From Pseudomonas mandelii (GTDB lineage Bacteria > Pseudomonadota > Gammaproteobacteria > Pseudomonadales > Pseudomonadaceae), in contig NZ_LT629796.1 in NCBI RefSeq assembly GCF_900106065.1, positions 2,144,001 to 2,208,000 on the forward strand: a stretch of 64,000 nt of DNA, read 5' to 3'. The notes below the pieces were generated by a model that was not told the origin of the DNA, ran no database searches, and saw only the letters and a program-made list of their open reading frames with translations. Numbering within the stretch: the stretch's first letter is position 1; each line of letters starts with the position of its first letter. Positions 20,850-31,016 of the stretch are shown piece after piece. The translations under genes and the position numbers were made by a program.

Positions 20850-21803
20850 GTGAGCCAGCCTACGCCAGCCGTGCGTACCTTCCAAGACTTGATCCTCGCC
20901 CTCCAGCAATACTGGGCCGAGCAAGGTTGTGTGGTACTTCAGCCCTACGATATGGAAGTAGGCGCCGGCACTTTCCACACCGCTACATTCCTGCGCGCCA
21001 TTGGCCCGGAAACCTGGAACGCCGCTTATGTGCAGCCCAGTCGTCGCCCGACTGACGGCCGCTACGGCGAAAACCCGAATCGTCTGCAGCACTACTACCA
21101 GTTCCAGGTAGTCCTGAAGCCGAACCCGGACAACTTCCAGGAACTGTACCTGGGCTCCCTCAAGCACGTCGGCCTGGACCCGTTGGTCCACGACATTCGC
21201 TTCGTCGAAGACAACTGGGAATCGCCGACACTGGGCGCCTGGGGTCTGGGCTGGGAAGTCTGGCTGAACGGCATGGAAGTGACGCAGTTCACTTACTTCC
21301 AGCAAGCGGGCGGCATCGAGTGCTACCCGGTGACCGGCGAGATCACTTACGGTCTGGAACGTCTGGCCATGTACCTGCAAGGCGTGGACTCGGTCTACGA
21401 CCTGGTCTGGGCTGACGGTCCGTTCGGTAAAGTGACTTACGGCGACGTGTTCCACCAGAACGAAGTCGAGCAGTCGACCTACAACTTCGAACACGCCAAC
21501 GTCGAGAAGCTGTTCGAACTGTTCGACTTCTACGAAAGCGAAGCCAAGCGCCTGATCGAACTCGACCAGCCGCTGCCATTGCCGAGCTACGAAATGGTGT
21601 TGAAGGCCTCCCATACCTTCAACCTGCTGGATGCGCGCCGGGCGATCTCGGTGACCGCGCGTCAGCAATACATTCTGCGTGTGCGCACCCTGGCGCGTTC
21701 CGTTGCGCAAGCCTACCTGCTGGCTCGCGCCAAGCTGGGCTTCCCGATGGCGACCCCGGACCTGCGTGACGAAGTACTGGCCAAGCTGGAGGCTGCACAA
21801 TGA
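20850..21803 (+). CDS. glyQ: Glycyl-tRNA synthetase alpha chain
   Basis: 317 residues from a GTG start at 20850 (GTG AGC CAG CCT ACG), which aligns with the usual start just before [19 protein letters not shown] three codons earlier cannot be excluded. It contains the class II core blocks [19 protein letters not shown] and [27 protein letters not shown]. Its stop overlaps the glyS start (ATGA), which gives balanced alpha2beta2 synthesis. Confidence 0.97.
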   Translation: MSQPTPAVRTFQDLILALQQYWAEQGCVVLQPYDMEVGAGTFHTATFLRAIGPETWNAAYVQPSRRPTDGRYGENPNRLQHYYQFQVVLKPNPDNFQELYLGSLKHVGLDPLVHDIRFVEDNWESPTLGAWGLGWEVWLNGMEVTQFTYFQQAGGIECYPVTGEITYGLERLAMYLQGVDSVYDLVWADGPFGKVTYGDVFHQNEVEQSTYNFEHANVEKLFELFDFYESEAKRLIELDQPLPLPSYEMVLKASHTFNLLDARRAISVTARQQYILRVRTLARSVAQAYLLARAKLGFPMATPDLRDEVLAKLEAAQ

Positions 21804-23854
21804 GTGCTCAAGATTTTCTGGTTGAACTGGGCACCGAAGAACTGCCACCCAAAGCCCTGAACACCCTGGCCGACGCGTTTCTGGCCGGTATCGACAAGGG
21901 CCTGCAAGCCGCGGGCCTGAACTACGAGACCAAAACCGTCTACGCCGCACCACGTCGTCTGGCTGTGCTGATCACCTCGCTGGCGACTCAGCAGCCGGAT
22001 CGCAGCATCAACCTCGACGGCCCGCCACGTCAGGCCGCGTTCGATGCCGAAGGCAACCCGACTCAAGCAGCACTGGGCTTCGCCAAGAAATGCGGCGTCG
22101 ACCTGAGCGAAATCGATCAAAGCGGCCCGAAACTGCGTTACAGCCAAAGCATCGCCGGCAAGCCGACTGCGAGCCTGCTGCCGACCATCGTTGAAGATTC
22201 GCTGAACGACCTGCCGATCCCCAAGCGCATGCGCTGGGGTGCTCGCAAGGAAGAATTCGTTCGTCCGACCCAATGGCTGGTAATGCTGCTCGGTGACCAG
22301 GTCATCGATTGCACGATCCTCGCCCAGAAGTCCGGTCGTGATTCCCGTGGTCACCGCTTCCATCACCCGGAAAGCGTGCGTATCACTTCGCCGGCCAATT
22401 ACCTGAGCGACCTGCGTGCCGCCTACGTACTGGCCGATGCCAACGAGCGTCGCGAGCTGATCAGCAAACGCACCGAAGAGCTGGCGACGATGCAGGAAGG
22501 TACTGCCATCGTTCCTCCAGCCTTGCTCGACGAAGTGACCGCGCTGGTCGAATGGCCGGTGCCGCTGGTGTGCTCGTTCGAGGAACGTTTCCTCGACGTG
22601 CCACAAGAAGCCCTGATCACCACCATGCAGGACAACCAGAAGTACTTCTGCCTGCTGGATGCCGACGGCAAGTTGCTGCCACGTTTCATCACTGTGGCCA
22701 ACATCGAAAGCAAAGACCCGCAACAGATCATCGCCGGTAACGAGAAAGTGGTTCGTCCACGCCTGACCGACGCCGAGTTCTTCTTCAAGCAAGACAAGAA
22801 GCAGAAACTCGAAGACTTCAACCTGCGCCTGCAGAACGTGGTGTTCCAGGAAAAACTCGGCAGCGTCTACGACAAGGCCGAGCGCGTTTCCAAACTGGCC
22901 GCGTTCATCGCGCAACGCATTGGCGGCAACGCAGCCTGGGCTTCCCGTGCCGGCCTGCTGTCCAAGTGCGATCTGGCGACCGAGATGGTCGGTGAGTTCC
23001 CGGAGATGCAAGGCGTCGCCGGTTACTACTACGCCCTCAACGACGGCGAGCCGGAAGAAGTCGCACTGGCCCTGAACGAGCAGTACATGCCGCGCGGTGC
23101 CGGTGCTGAACTGCCGACCACCCTGACCGGTGCGGCCGTGGCCATCGCCGACAAGCTCGATACCCTGGTCGGTATCTTCGGCATCGGCATGCTGCCAACC
23201 GGCAGCAAAGACCCGTACGCCCTGCGTCGTGCAGCACTCGGCGTGTTGCGCATCCTGATCGACAAGAAACTCGACCTCGACCTGAACGACGCCGTGGCAT
23301 TCGCCGTGAATGCGTTCGGGACCAAGGTCAAGGCTGCCGGCCTGAACGATTCGGTGCTGGAGTTCATCTTCGACCGTCTGCGTGCCCGTTACGAAGACGA
23401 AGGCGTGGATGTCGGGACTTACCTGTCGGTCCGTGCCCTGAAACCGGGTTCTGCCCTGGACTTCGATCAGCGCGTACAAGCCGTGGAAGCGTTCCGCAAA
23501 TTGCCGGAAGCCGCAGCCCTGGCCGCGGTGAACAAACGCGTTTCGAACTTGCTGAGCAAGGTCGAAGGCTCCATTCCTTCGGTCGTGGAAGCCAAGTATT
23601 TCGACAACGCCAACGAGTTCTCCCTGTACTCGGCGATCCAGCAGGCTGACCAGGCTGTACAGCCGATGGCCGCTGCCCGTCAGTACAGCGAATCGCTGGC
23701 CCGTCTGGCTGCCTTGCGCGAGCCGGTGGATGCGTTCTTCGAGGCCGTGATGGTCAACGCTGAAGACGCCAAGGTCCGCGCCAACCGTTACGCATTGCTG
23801 GCGCGCCTGCGTGGACTGTTCCTCGGCGTTGCCGACATTTCGATGCTGGGCTGA
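21800..23854 (+). CDS. glyS: Glycyl-tRNA synthetase beta chain
   Basis: 684 residues, full length. Family blocks: [20 protein letters not shown]-type [21 protein letters not shown] (partial), [15 protein letters not shown], an HD-like central region and a C-terminal DALR-like anticodon-binding domain. It starts in a four-base overlap with glyQ. gmhB follows after 10 bp. Confidence 0.97.
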   Translation: MSAQDFLVELGTEELPPKALNTLADAFLAGIDKGLQAAGLNYETKTVYAAPRRLAVLITSLATQQPDRSINLDGPPRQAAFDAEGNPTQAALGFAKKCGVDLSEIDQSGPKLRYSQSIAGKPTASLLPTIVEDSLNDLPIPKRMRWGARKEEFVRPTQWLVMLLGDQVIDCTILAQKSGRDSRGHRFHHPESVRITSPANYLSDLRAAYVLADANERRELISKRTEELATMQEGTAIVPPALLDEVTALVEWPVPLVCSFEERFLDVPQEALITTMQDNQKYFCLLDADGKLLPRFITVANIESKDPQQIIAGNEKVVRPRLTDAEFFFKQDKKQKLEDFNLRLQNVVFQEKLGSVYDKAERVSKLAAFIAQRIGGNAAWASRAGLLSKCDLATEMVGEFPEMQGVAGYYYALNDGEPEEVALALNEQYMPRGAGAELPTTLTGAAVAIADKLDTLVGIFGIGMLPTGSKDPYALRRAALGVLRILIDKKLDLDLNDAVAFAVNAFGTKVKAAGLNDSVLEFIFDRLRARYEDEGVDVGTYLSVRALKPGSALDFDQRVQAVEAFRKLPEAAALAAVNKRVSNLLSKVEGSIPSVVEAKYFDNANEFSLYSAIQQADQAVQPMAAARQYSESLARLAALREPVDAFFEAVMVNAEDAKVRANRYALLARLRGLFLGVADISMLG

Positions 23855-23864
23855 GGGACTGCTG

Positions 23865-24398
23865 TTGAAACTGCTGATTCTCGATCGGGACGGGGTGATC
23901 AATTACGACTCCGACGCTTACATCAAGTCGGTGGAGGAGTGGATTCCGCTCCCCGGTTCGATCGAAGCCATCGCGCAGTTGAGCAAGGCCGGCTGGACGG
24001 TGGCGGTGGCTACCAACCAGTCAGGCATCGCTCGCGGCTATTACGACATCGCAACCCTGGACGCTATGCACGAGCGCTTGCGCTCGTTGGTGGCGGAGCA
24101 GGGCGGCGAGGTCGGGCTGATTGTCTACTGCCCGCACGGGCCGGACGACGGCTGCGATTGCCGCAAGCCAAAACCCGGGATGTTGAAAACCATCGCCGCT
24201 CATTACAACGTATCGCTGACTCATCTATGGTTCGTCGGCGATACCCTTGGTGACCTGGAAGCCGCCAAAGCCGTCGACTCTCAACCAGTTTTGGTAAAGA
24301 CCGGGAAAGGCGAAAAGACTCTGGGCAAGACCCTGCCGGTGGGCACCTTGATTTTTGACGATCTTGCGGCGATTGCCGCAGAACTTATCCACAATTAG
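23865..24398 (+). CDS. gmhB: D-glycero-beta-D-manno-heptose 1,7-bisphosphate 7-phosphatase
   Basis: 177 residues from a TTG start at 23865 (TTG AAA CTG CTG). This gives the family start M-KLLILDRDGVIN. The in-frame ATG upstream lies inside glyS. HAD motif I is DRDGVIN and motif II ATNQSG. The zinc-binding insert CPHGPDDGCDCRKPKPGM is diagnostic of GmhB. Motif IV is FVGDTLGDLEAA. It supplies ADP-heptose for the LPS core. Confidence 0.93.
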   Translation: MKLLILDRDGVINYDSDAYIKSVEEWIPLPGSIEAIAQLSKAGWTVAVATNQSGIARGYYDIATLDAMHERLRSLVAEQGGEVGLIVYCPHGPDDGCDCRKPKPGMLKTIAAHYNVSLTHLWFVGDTLGDLEAAKAVDSQPVLVKTGKGEKTLGKTLPVGTLIFDDLAAIAAELIHN

Positions 24399-24480
24399 AG
24401 TGCTTCGATTGTTCCTGACCAAGGATTGATCGGGAGTGCGCTTGAATAGGCGGGCAGTGCCCGCAACGGTAAATGTCGCC

Positions 24481-25260
24481 ATGTCGATACTGCAGGCCAT
24501 CAGAACCTTCCTCTTTTACCTGCTGCTGGGCACCAGCTCCTTGCTTTGGTGCAGCCTGAGCTTTTTAATCGCGCCGTTTCTGCCGTTCAAGGCGCGGTAT
24601 CGCTTCATCAATGTGTACTGGTGCCGTTGCGCCTTGTGGCTGAGCAAAGTCTTTCTGGGCATCAGCTACGAAGTAAGGGGCGCCGAGAACGTGCCTGACC
24701 AGCCCTGCGTGATTCAGTCGAACCACCAGAGCACCTGGGAGACCTTCTTTCTCTCTGCCTACTTCGAGCCATTGAGCCAAGTGCTCAAGCGCTCATTGCT
24801 GTTCGTGCCATTCTTCGGCTGGGCCATGGCCATGTTGCGACCGATCGCTATCGACCGCGACAATCCGAAAGCTGCGCTCAAGCATGTGGCGAAGAAGGGA
24901 CATGAATTGCTGAAGGATGGCGTCTGGGTGCTGATCTTCCCCGAAGGGACTCGCGTTCCTTATGGCACCATCGGCAAGTTCTCACGCGGTGGCACCGCAT
25001 TGGCGGTCAATGCCGCACTTCCAGTCCTGCCGATTGCGCACAATGCCGGCAAGTTCTGGCCGAAAACCGGTTGGGCGAAGAAGCAAGGCGTCATCACCGT
25101 GATCATTGGCGAGCCAATGTACGCCGTAGGCAGTGGGCCGCGCGCCATTGCCGATCTGAATGACCGTGTGCAGAGCTGGAACGAGCAGATGCAGCGGGAA
25201 ATGGGTTCGCTGCCAGCCGCCCCAGCCGCCCCCTCGGCCAACGATCAAGTGGCTGTCTGA
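24481..25260 (+). CDS. plsC: 1-acyl-sn-glycerol-3-phosphate acyltransferase
   Basis: 259 residues. There are one to two N-terminal membrane helices (FLFYLLLGTSSLLWCSLSFL). The acyltransferase block NHQSTWETFF has glutamate where most PlsC proteins have the HX4D aspartate, then FVPFFGWAMAMLRPIAIDR and FPEGTR. The ATG at 24481 is the likely start. The frame is open 15 codons further. In Pseudomonas this gene normally lies between gmhB and gyrB, so its right side marks the edge of the conserved order. A DnaA 9-mer follows the stop (25266-25274). Confidence 0.93.
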   Translation: MSILQAIRTFLFYLLLGTSSLLWCSLSFLIAPFLPFKARYRFINVYWCRCALWLSKVFLGISYEVRGAENVPDQPCVIQSNHQSTWETFFLSAYFEPLSQVLKRSLLFVPFFGWAMAMLRPIAIDRDNPKAALKHVAKKGHELLKDGVWVLIFPEGTRVPYGTIGKFSRGGTALAVNAALPVLPIAHNAGKFWPKTGWAKKQGVITVIIGEPMYAVGSGPRAIADLNDRVQSWNEQMQREMGSLPAAPAAPSANDQVAV

Positions 25261-25389
25261 GATTCTGTGGATAACCTGTGTACCGTTTTACCGAAAACTA
25301 ACGTTTTATGAGCGTATCTTTATGATTTATATATATATTTCTTAAACTCATAAAACTCCGGAAATGGTGCATAAGTTTTTTTCGGGCGC

Positions 25390-25420
25390 AAAAAAACCGG
25401 CTGATATAGCCGGTTTTTTT
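25390..25420 (+). terminator. Strong terminator after plsC
   Basis: Stem AAAACCGGCT / AGCCGGTTTT around a short loop, flanked by A and T tracts (bidirectional). Confidence 0.9.
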
Positions 25421-25470
25421 ATGCCTGCGATTTGCGATGTGTTTGGCTCTGCGATCATCTTTGAAGGTAT

Positions 25471-25504
25471 AAAAAAAGGCCAACGCTGAGCGTTGGCCTT
25501 TTTC
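25471..25504. terminator. Second bidirectional terminator, probably that of the displaced convergent neighbour
   Basis: AAAAAGGCCAACGCT and AGCGTTGGCCTTTTT form a near-perfect stem with flanking A and T tracts, 50 bp after the first terminator. Two facing terminators suit a plsC-gyrB convergent junction. The gene it served is no longer next to it, because the island starts about 15 bp further on. Confidence 0.8.
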
Positions 25505-25513
25505 AATTAGCAG

Positions 25514-25690
25514 TCAGCTGTAGGGTCTCAAAATAGATGACTCAAGCCTACCCGCAAACACGGGGATAAATTCATTTTTTCTTTGACTCACGAAAGTAGA
25601 AGTCACAGATAAGATGAGAAAAACCTACCCAGCTCACACAATAGATGACCTTCAATAAGGGCCTTTCGGATGTCATCCTATTGTCTGAAT
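25514..25690. mobile_element. Probable left end of a Tn7-like transposon with transposase-binding repeats
   Basis: TGTAGGGTCTCAAAATAGAT begins at 25519 and resembles the TGTGGGCGGACA... tip of Tn7. Near-copies of an (A/C)AATAGATGAC site follow: CTCAAAATAGATGACTC near 25528-25543, CTCACACAATAGATGACC near 25634-25650, and an inverted copy (GATGTCATCCTATTGTCTGA) near 25670-25688. A CCTACCC motif is also repeated next to two of them. The five bases before the tip (TCAGC, 25514-25518) would be the target duplication. The match is by eye. The partner end is not in the window. Confidence 0.55.
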
Positions 25691-26011
25691 AGCGCGAGTC
25701 TCTCCGAAAAGCCACAGAGTGCGTAATTGCGCTCCACTTGACCACCTAATTGCATCGGTACCAACATGGAGCTGGTCGATTAATTCGACTACAACTGTCA
25801 GGCGAACGACAGATGACTATGCATAATCCTACCCACCCAGGAGAGGGCTGCGCGAAGACGTGCTACCCAAAATCAAAATGACCGTTACCGCCCAAGCCTA
25901 ACACCTTGGTTATTCCAGGGTGCAACTGTCCAACGTGCTGCACTGCCGCGCCGCGATTAGCGCCGACCTCGCCTGGCGCCTAGAACTGGCGGGGCTGGAC
26001 AAGGCGCATAT
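25691..26011. other. Spacer between transposon left end and IS66 remnant
   Basis: About 320 bases without a convincing gene. The second half overlaps degenerate sequence leading into the IS66 fragment. No promoter or RNA gene was recognised. Confidence 0.5.
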
Positions 26012-26360
26012 GTGGCTTGTCCGCCAGTGGGCCTGCGACGTGTGGCAGCTTTGTCGCGATACCTCAGTGACGGGGCCGTACCCATTGACAATAATTGGGC
26101 CGAGAAACAAATCCGACCGTGGGCGTTCGGTCGCAAAAACTGGCTCTTTGCAGGTTCGCTGCGCAGCGGCAAACGGGCGGCGGCGATCATGAGCTTCATC
26201 CAGTCAGCGCGGCTCAACAGGCATGATCCGTATGCTTATTTGAAGGACGTCCTCACGCGCCTTCTGACGCAGCGGGCGAGTGAAGTCGATCAGTTGCTGC
26301 CGCATAGGTGGCAGCCGGTTTAATCACGCAAGGCGTGATGCCCGGACGCATACCTCTCAA
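26012..26360 (+). pseudogene. IS66-family transposase (tnpC) 3' remnant plus element end
   Basis: The last about 85 codons encode the TnpC C-terminus: [37 protein letters not shown] and [19 protein letters not shown], ending [10 protein letters not shown] at 26323. The rest of the transposase is missing. The sequence after the stop (CACGCAAGGCGTGATGCCCG) is the element tip and recurs, diverged, at 53.1 kb. It is not related in detail to the complete IS66 element at 55.4 kb. Confidence 0.85.
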
Positions 26361-26440
26361 CAGAATTACTCTCACCTTAACTACTCATGCGTAGAGATCA
26401 AAAAACATCTAATGACTGAGATATCCTGCGACGAGACAGT

Positions 26441-27244
26441 TTAATTTTTTTTCTTAATTAGTTTACTTATATAGTACTTGAGGCTTAAACGATCTTTGGG
26501 TCTTGGCTTATAGTGCGTTTTGTTTCTTTGTGCAGGATCCATGACCATCGTTCCTGCGGTGTAGTAATAAAGCGCTATGGATCTGCGCGTGATGTGCTCT
26601 GGAGTCGTTAAAGGTTCCGGGTGCCCGTGATTACTGTCTTTGTCTGTATTGAAGATGACACAGCGATTGTATATGGGCAAAATTTTTTTAAGGCAGGTCT
26701 TCATATTGACATCCCAAAGCTCCAGGTTGCCACCGTATTCCTCTTGCCAGCTTTCATTCAGATAAATTATGACATTTAGCCTACGTTCAATATTAAGCTT
26801 TTTGTTGAGCCTGAAGTCAGAGTGCACCCCAAGGAAACCACCGCTCTTCGTCTCATGCAGCCCGCCTCCGCTAAAGTAGGGATCAGGTATCAAGCCGTCA
26901 ATGCCTGTTAGCTTTTCAAGAAATAGCAACATGGGTGCCGAATTAAACGCGTTAAAAATATTCTTCAAATGAGCGCCGCATTCGTTGGGGCTAATTTGAC
27001 GTTTTCGTTGACCTTTGTAGCCGCGCTCGTAGAGCATTTCGTTATTGGTTGGTTCGACTGGAAAATTTGAGCAGATACTCGCAATCAAGTATTCTTGTAA
27101 AAAATTGTCGATAACAATGTGTGGAAATGGCGTAGCCTGAATATATTGATTGGCCAATGAGTGACCAATAGCGCTGGCTGCGTTCTGGTCGAAATCGAGT
27201 TCCGGGGAGAGGGTCATCGGAAGTGTTTGAATAAAGGGTTCCAT
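26441..27244 (-). CDS. 2-oxoglutarate/Fe(II)-dependent oxygenase (prolyl 4-hydroxylase-like)
   Basis: 267 residues. The double-stranded beta-helix iron site is visible: HSD in GGFLGVHSDFRLNKKLN (about 140), the distal histidine in NHGHPEPL (about 208) and the 2-oxoglutarate arginine in RRSIALYYYT (about 222). Such stand-alone enzymes beside glycosyltransferases often hydroxylate sugars or surface proteins. The substrate here is unknown. GGAGCGGT precedes the ATG. The gene and its neighbour are markedly AT-richer than the core region, a sign of transfer. It is the likely second gene of a pair with the upstream glycosyltransferase (75-bp gap). Confidence 0.8.
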   Translation of the reverse strand: MEPFIQTLPMTLSPELDFDQNAASAIGHSLANQYIQATPFPHIVIDNFLQEYLIASICSNFPVEPTNNEMLYERGYKGQRKRQISPNECGAHLKNIFNAFNSAPMLLFLEKLTGIDGLIPDPYFSGGGLHETKSGGFLGVHSDFRLNKKLNIERRLNVIIYLNESWQEEYGGNLELWDVNMKTCLKKILPIYNRCVIFNTDKDSNHGHPEPLTTPEHITRRSIALYYYTAGTMVMDPAQRNKTHYKPRPKDRLSLKYYISKLIKKKN

Positions 27245-27319
27245 TACCGCTCCAATAAATCATCATAAAACCTGTAGGGCAACAAATCCGAACGAATTGC
27301 TGCTGCGTATCTGCGTACC

Positions 27320-28129
27320 TTAGGGTTTGCTGTCACTCTTGGCTAGGCGTTTAAGGATGCTATTGTACATTTTGGTTCGTCTGTGCGTCGTTTCATAGCC
27401 GCCAGCCGCTGCAACAGTCCCCCCCTGGATGTGATCCAAGTAGCTAAAGATTTTACGCGGCGATATCGTCTCTACTGCATAGCCAAGCTCGGTCATACGG
27501 TCCTGGAGGGTATAACCAGGCACACGATCATCCATCGAAAAATGCAGGCCGTGCTGTTTGATAAGTTTACAGTTCCACAATGTACAAAAACTTTTCAAGT
27601 AAACTTCTCTGTAAGGTTTTGGTTCTCTGGAGCGCAAGCCGATAGAAGTTTTCAGTCGTCGGAAATGGTGTTTGAATAGTCGCGAGCTAAAGCGCCAAAG
27701 CGTTCTGGTGGTACCCCGATTTATTTGTTCTACACAACCTACGGCTGCTACCTTTGGGTTTTTTAAGCACCTATTCAGCATCATCGGAAAAATATTTTTA
27801 TCGAAAACAAATGTGTCGGTATGCATCAGGAATAAGTAGTCGGTTTCAACTCGCTGCAAAACCACGTCAAGTGCTTTGCCATGGGCGATATGGCCTGCCT
27901 CTGGTTCAGAGACAGAACGTTCAATCAAGTTGATCCAATCTAATGTCCTCAGATAATCGGTGCTTTCATCGGCGGAATAGTTGTCAACCACCCATATTTG
28001 GACGCTGTTGTTGAGCACATGCTGGCGCAATAAATCTAAACATATCTTGGTGATTTCAGGCGTCTTGTAATTGACTATAACTATGCTAAATGCATTAGAG
28101 CTTTCAACCGAAAAATCATTCCTGTTCAT
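27320..28129 (-). CDS. Family 2 glycosyltransferase
   Basis: 269 residues. The GT-A fold starts FSIVIVNYKTPEITKICLDLL, with the nucleotide-sugar aspartate in WVVDNYSADES and a metal-binding DxD-like segment LFLMHTDTFVF (about 105). It has no membrane helix, so it is probably cytoplasmic. It probably builds a surface glycan together with the adjacent oxygenase. Acceptor and sugar are unknown. It is AT-rich like its neighbour. Confidence 0.85.
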   Translation of the reverse strand: MNRNDFSVESSNAFSIVIVNYKTPEITKICLDLLRQHVLNNSVQIWVVDNYSADESTDYLRTLDWINLIERSVSEPEAGHIAHGKALDVVLQRVETDYLFLMHTDTFVFDKNIFPMMLNRCLKNPKVAAVGCVEQINRGTTRTLWRFSSRLFKHHFRRLKTSIGLRSREPKPYREVYLKSFCTLWNCKLIKQHGLHFSMDDRVPGYTLQDRMTELGYAVETISPRKIFSYLDHIQGGTVAAAGGYETTHRRTKMYNSILKRLAKSDSKP

Positions 28130-28309
28130 CGTTTAGGCACCCAAACGTATTGTACTGATTCAGAGATTATTGAGCGTGGTTAGCGTTTTCGCTAATTTTA
28201 TTGTTTCGCAAGATATTGCGTGTCTATAGCCACACTGTAGGCTGATTCAATCCGTCGGTAATGCGGAGTTACCCGTGTGGAACGCATGCTCAAATGGCAA
28301 TGTGAGCGG

Positions 28310-28750
28310 CTATCGTCGCCACGCCAGCATCACTACACCGATGGTGATCAGGCTGATGCCTGTCCATTGGCGAGCGTCGAGTCTCTCTCCCAAGAGGGTG
28401 ACCCCCAAGACGGCGACAAGTACCACGCTGAGTTTGTCCACCGGGGCGACCAGGGACGCTTGTCCGAGCTGCAAAGCTCGGTAGTAACATATCCAGGAAG
28501 CTCCTGTGGCCAGACCTGACAAGACCAGGAATAAATAGCTGCGAGCCGATATCGAGCCGAGGGACTGATATTGTCCGGTCGCGTATAAGATCATCGCCAG
28601 GCTGAGTAACACCACCACGGTGCGTATCAGAGTGGCGAAATCAGAGTTGATGCCGGTTATGCCTATTTTGCCAAAAATAGCCGTCATTGCAGCGAACACT
28701 GCTGACAGCAGAGCCCAGAATGTCCACGTTGAAAAGAACGACGAACCCAT
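28310..28750 (-). CDS. Small EamA-family (DMT) membrane transporter, single repeat
   Basis: 146 residues with about five hydrophobic helices, one EamA repeat. It ends in the family pattern APVDKLSVVLVAVLGVTLLGERL then WTGISLITIGVVML. Most EamA carriers have two repeats in about 300 residues. This length fits the half-size subgroup of about 140 residues, which works as a dimer. The substrate is unknown. Confidence 0.82.
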   Translation of the reverse strand: MGSSFFSTWTFWALLSAVFAAMTAIFGKIGITGINSDFATLIRTVVVLLSLAMILYATGQYQSLGSISARSYLFLVLSGLATGASWICYYRALQLGQASLVAPVDKLSVVLVAVLGVTLLGERLDARQWTGISLITIGVVMLAWRR

Positions 28751-28901
28751 TGAAATAAGCCTGAAGATTGGAAGGAGTCATAGTGCTGCACGTTACGTCA
28801 TAAGATTGCTGGTCAGCGCGACTCTACGAGGCACTTTGGTAAAAAAACGTCAAAAAGAAGTAGTCATTTTTTGGTGGTTGCTTGGGTCGAAATACTGACA
28901 A

Positions 28902-30275
28902 TCAGCGCCGTGCGGGCGCCGAAACACTTGCCTGTCGCAACCACACCGAAACACATAAACCGCTCTTCTTCGTTTCGTTAGAGAAACTCAATTGAACGCG
29001 TATTCCTGTGCGGTCTGCTATCGCCTTGACAATAGACAGGCCCAGCCCGGAACCTGCTTCATCGGTTCCCAAGCTGCGATAAAATGGATCGAACACCCGC
29101 ACGTGTTGTTCTACTGTAATACCTGGGCCTGAGTCCTTGATCTGCAAAATTGCTGTCTCTTGTACCAGCTCAACCGCAAGGTCAATCCATCCCCCACGGG
29201 GGGTATAACGGATCGCGTTATCCACCAGATTCTTCACCACGATTAACAAATCTATTTCGTTGATGAGGACATGCACGTCCTCGATACTCTCAACACCAAT
29301 ATCGATGTTTTTACGTTCCGCCAGCGGTAGTAAATCCTCCAATACACGTCGATAGACTCCATGGACTGAAACAGCAGTGTGTGGCCGATCCGAGCTCGAT
29401 TGTGCGGCAGCAAGGGTCAGCAGTTGATCAATCAAGTTTCTGCTGCGCTCTATTCCCCGGGATAACGGCAAGAGGCGCTGACGAGCCGGCTCTGGCATTT
29501 CCGTGGCTGCCAGCCGCTCGGCTTGAATGGACAGGGCCGTCATGGGGGAGCGCAGTTCGTGGGCAGCATCGGCGACAAAGCGGCGCTGGTTTTCCATGGA
29601 CAGCGCGACTCGCGCGAGCAAGCGATTAATAGCGACGACGAAAGGTCGGATCTCGGTCGGCAGATTGCGCTCATCGACAGGGTGCAAGGCCTGTTCATCG
29701 CGTTGATCGATGTCAGAAGAGAGCGCAGCAATGGGGCGGAATAGTTTGCGCACCAGATCGCCCACCACCAGCAACAATACTGGAAACAAAATAAGGAACG
29801 GCAGCAGACTTCGCCAGGCGCTCTCGCGGGCTTCCTTGTTGCGAGCGCCTGTTTCTTGAGCGACCACGATACGCTCACCCCGGGCCGTAGTTCTGACCAA
29901 CACACGAAAGTCTTCGCCGGCGACATTCAAGGTAGACAAGCCATCGGCGAGTATTGTGGGGATGGGCAATGGCATCAGAGCATCATCGTTACCGATGGCT
30001 TTGCTGCCGTCGACCAGATATTGCACGATGACCCTGGACTCTTCCTTATCGCCATCGACTTCTTGAGCTGCGGGATAGTGCAGGCTCATCTGCTGCCGAT
30101 CAAATAGGACCGCCACCTGGCGCAAGGTATCGTCCTGCATTTCGTGGGCCTCGTCGAATGCCGAGACGAAAGCAAAGATACCGGCCACCACTGCTACGAT
30201 CAGGATGGCGAGCGACAGCGTCACGGACAGGCGTAATTGAACCGAGTCCCTCAAGCGCTTTTTGAAACCATCCAT
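28902..30275 (-). CDS. Two-component sensor histidine kinase
   Basis: 457 residues: helix (about 14-36), periplasmic sensor (about 37-165), second helix (about 166-187), HAMP-like linker, HisKA with phospho-acceptor HELRSPMTALSIQAERL, and HATPase with N box NLVDNAIRYTPRGG, DSGPGI and GSGLGLSIV. It resembles the QseC/PmrB/TctE group. Its start lies 25 bp inside the preceding response regulator gene, so they form one unit. The signal is unknown. Confidence 0.93.
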   Translation of the reverse strand: MDGFKKRLRDSVQLRLSVTLSLAILIVAVVAGIFAFVSAFDEAHEMQDDTLRQVAVLFDRQQMSLHYPAAQEVDGDKEESRVIVQYLVDGSKAIGNDDALMPLPIPTILADGLSTLNVAGEDFRVLVRTTARGERIVVAQETGARNKEARESAWRSLLPFLILFPVLLLVVGDLVRKLFRPIAALSSDIDQRDEQALHPVDERNLPTEIRPFVVAINRLLARVALSMENQRRFVADAAHELRSPMTALSIQAERLAATEMPEPARQRLLPLSRGIERSRNLIDQLLTLAAAQSSSDRPHTAVSVHGVYRRVLEDLLPLAERKNIDIGVESIEDVHVLINEIDLLIVVKNLVDNAIRYTPRGGWIDLAVELVQETAILQIKDSGPGITVEQHVRVFDPFYRSLGTDEAGSGLGLSIVKAIADRTGIRVQLSFSNETKKSGLCVSVWLRQASVSAPARR

Positions 30276-30916
30276 CCCATACCTCTGACGTTCTTGATGA
30301 CATGGCTGCCCAACTTGCGCCGCAGGCCGTGAATCAGAAATTCCACCGCATTGCTTTCCACTTCATTGCCCCAGCCGTAAATACGGTCTTCAAGCTCACT
30401 GCGAGAGAGAATTGCGCCTGGCCGAATCAACAGTGCCTGCAACAGGGCGAATTCGCGACTGGACAGTAGGACGGCTAGATTTTCCGTGGTAGTAGCCTCT
30501 TTGGATATCAGGTCCAGCGTCACCACGCCGTTGTCCAGCAAAGACAGGGCGTTGCCACCTTTGCGTCGTAACACGGCACGTATACGGGCCAGAAGTTCGG
30601 CCATATCGAAGGGTTTGAGCAGGTAGTCATCAGCACCGCCGTCAAGGCCCCGAAGGCGATCATCCAAGCCGTCTCTAGCGGTGATGATCAGCAGTGGGAC
30701 CGAGTTGTTGCGCCCTCGAATACTGTCTAGGACATCTAGTCCATCCTTTCCGGGTAACCCGAGATCCAGCAGTACGAGGTCATAGTGTTGGGTGACCAGC
30801 GTTGCAAGAGCAGTGAGACCGTTTTTCACCCAGTCAGTGGCATAACTCGCATCGTTCAGGGCGCCTTGGATGGCATCACCGATCATCGGGTCGTCTTCGA
30901 CCAGCAATATCCGCAT
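30251..30916 (-). CDS. OmpR/PhoB-type response regulator
   Basis: 221 residues. The receiver domain has acidic pocket residues in LLVEDDPMIG, phospho-acceptor Asp in LVLLDLGLPGKDG, Thr in IITARD and Lys in LLKPFDM. The C-terminal winged helix ends VKNVRGMGWMV. I prefer the ATG at 30916, which has GGAGCGGGAA in front, to one nine codons earlier. It is the partner of the overlapping kinase. The lipoprotein and COG4705 genes upstream in the same direction may be its targets or part of its operon. Confidence 0.92.
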   Translation of the reverse strand: MRILLVEDDPMIGDAIQGALNDASYATDWVKNGLTALATLVTQHYDLVLLDLGLPGKDGLDVLDSIRGRNNSVPLLIITARDGLDDRLRGLDGGADDYLLKPFDMAELLARIRAVLRRKGGNALSLLDNGVVTLDLISKEATTTENLAVLLSSREFALLQALLIRPGAILSRSELEDRIYGWGNEVESNAVEFLIHGLRRKLGSHVIKNVRGMGWMVSKSA

Positions 30917-31016
30917 TTCCCGCTCCAGAAAAAAGCGCGACAAGCATGACCGTCGCGATTGTAGTGAAGCACCAGCGCAAGCGTTTGTCCGCCGCGAAAT
31001 CAGCGCTGCATAGGAC

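Noticed and set aside
20211..21953. 580-codon version of the tag gene
   Set aside because: The extra N-terminal residues are antisense to glyQ. The family start MPRCFWC at 20768 gives the normal length.
21713..23902. 729-codon minus-strand open frame
   Set aside because: Exactly opposite glyS, which has full family similarity. The antisense frame has no domain.
25160..25345. Short plus-strand frame across the end of plsC
   Set aside because: Out of frame with plsC, no ribosome site, and it runs into the AT-rich terminator leader.
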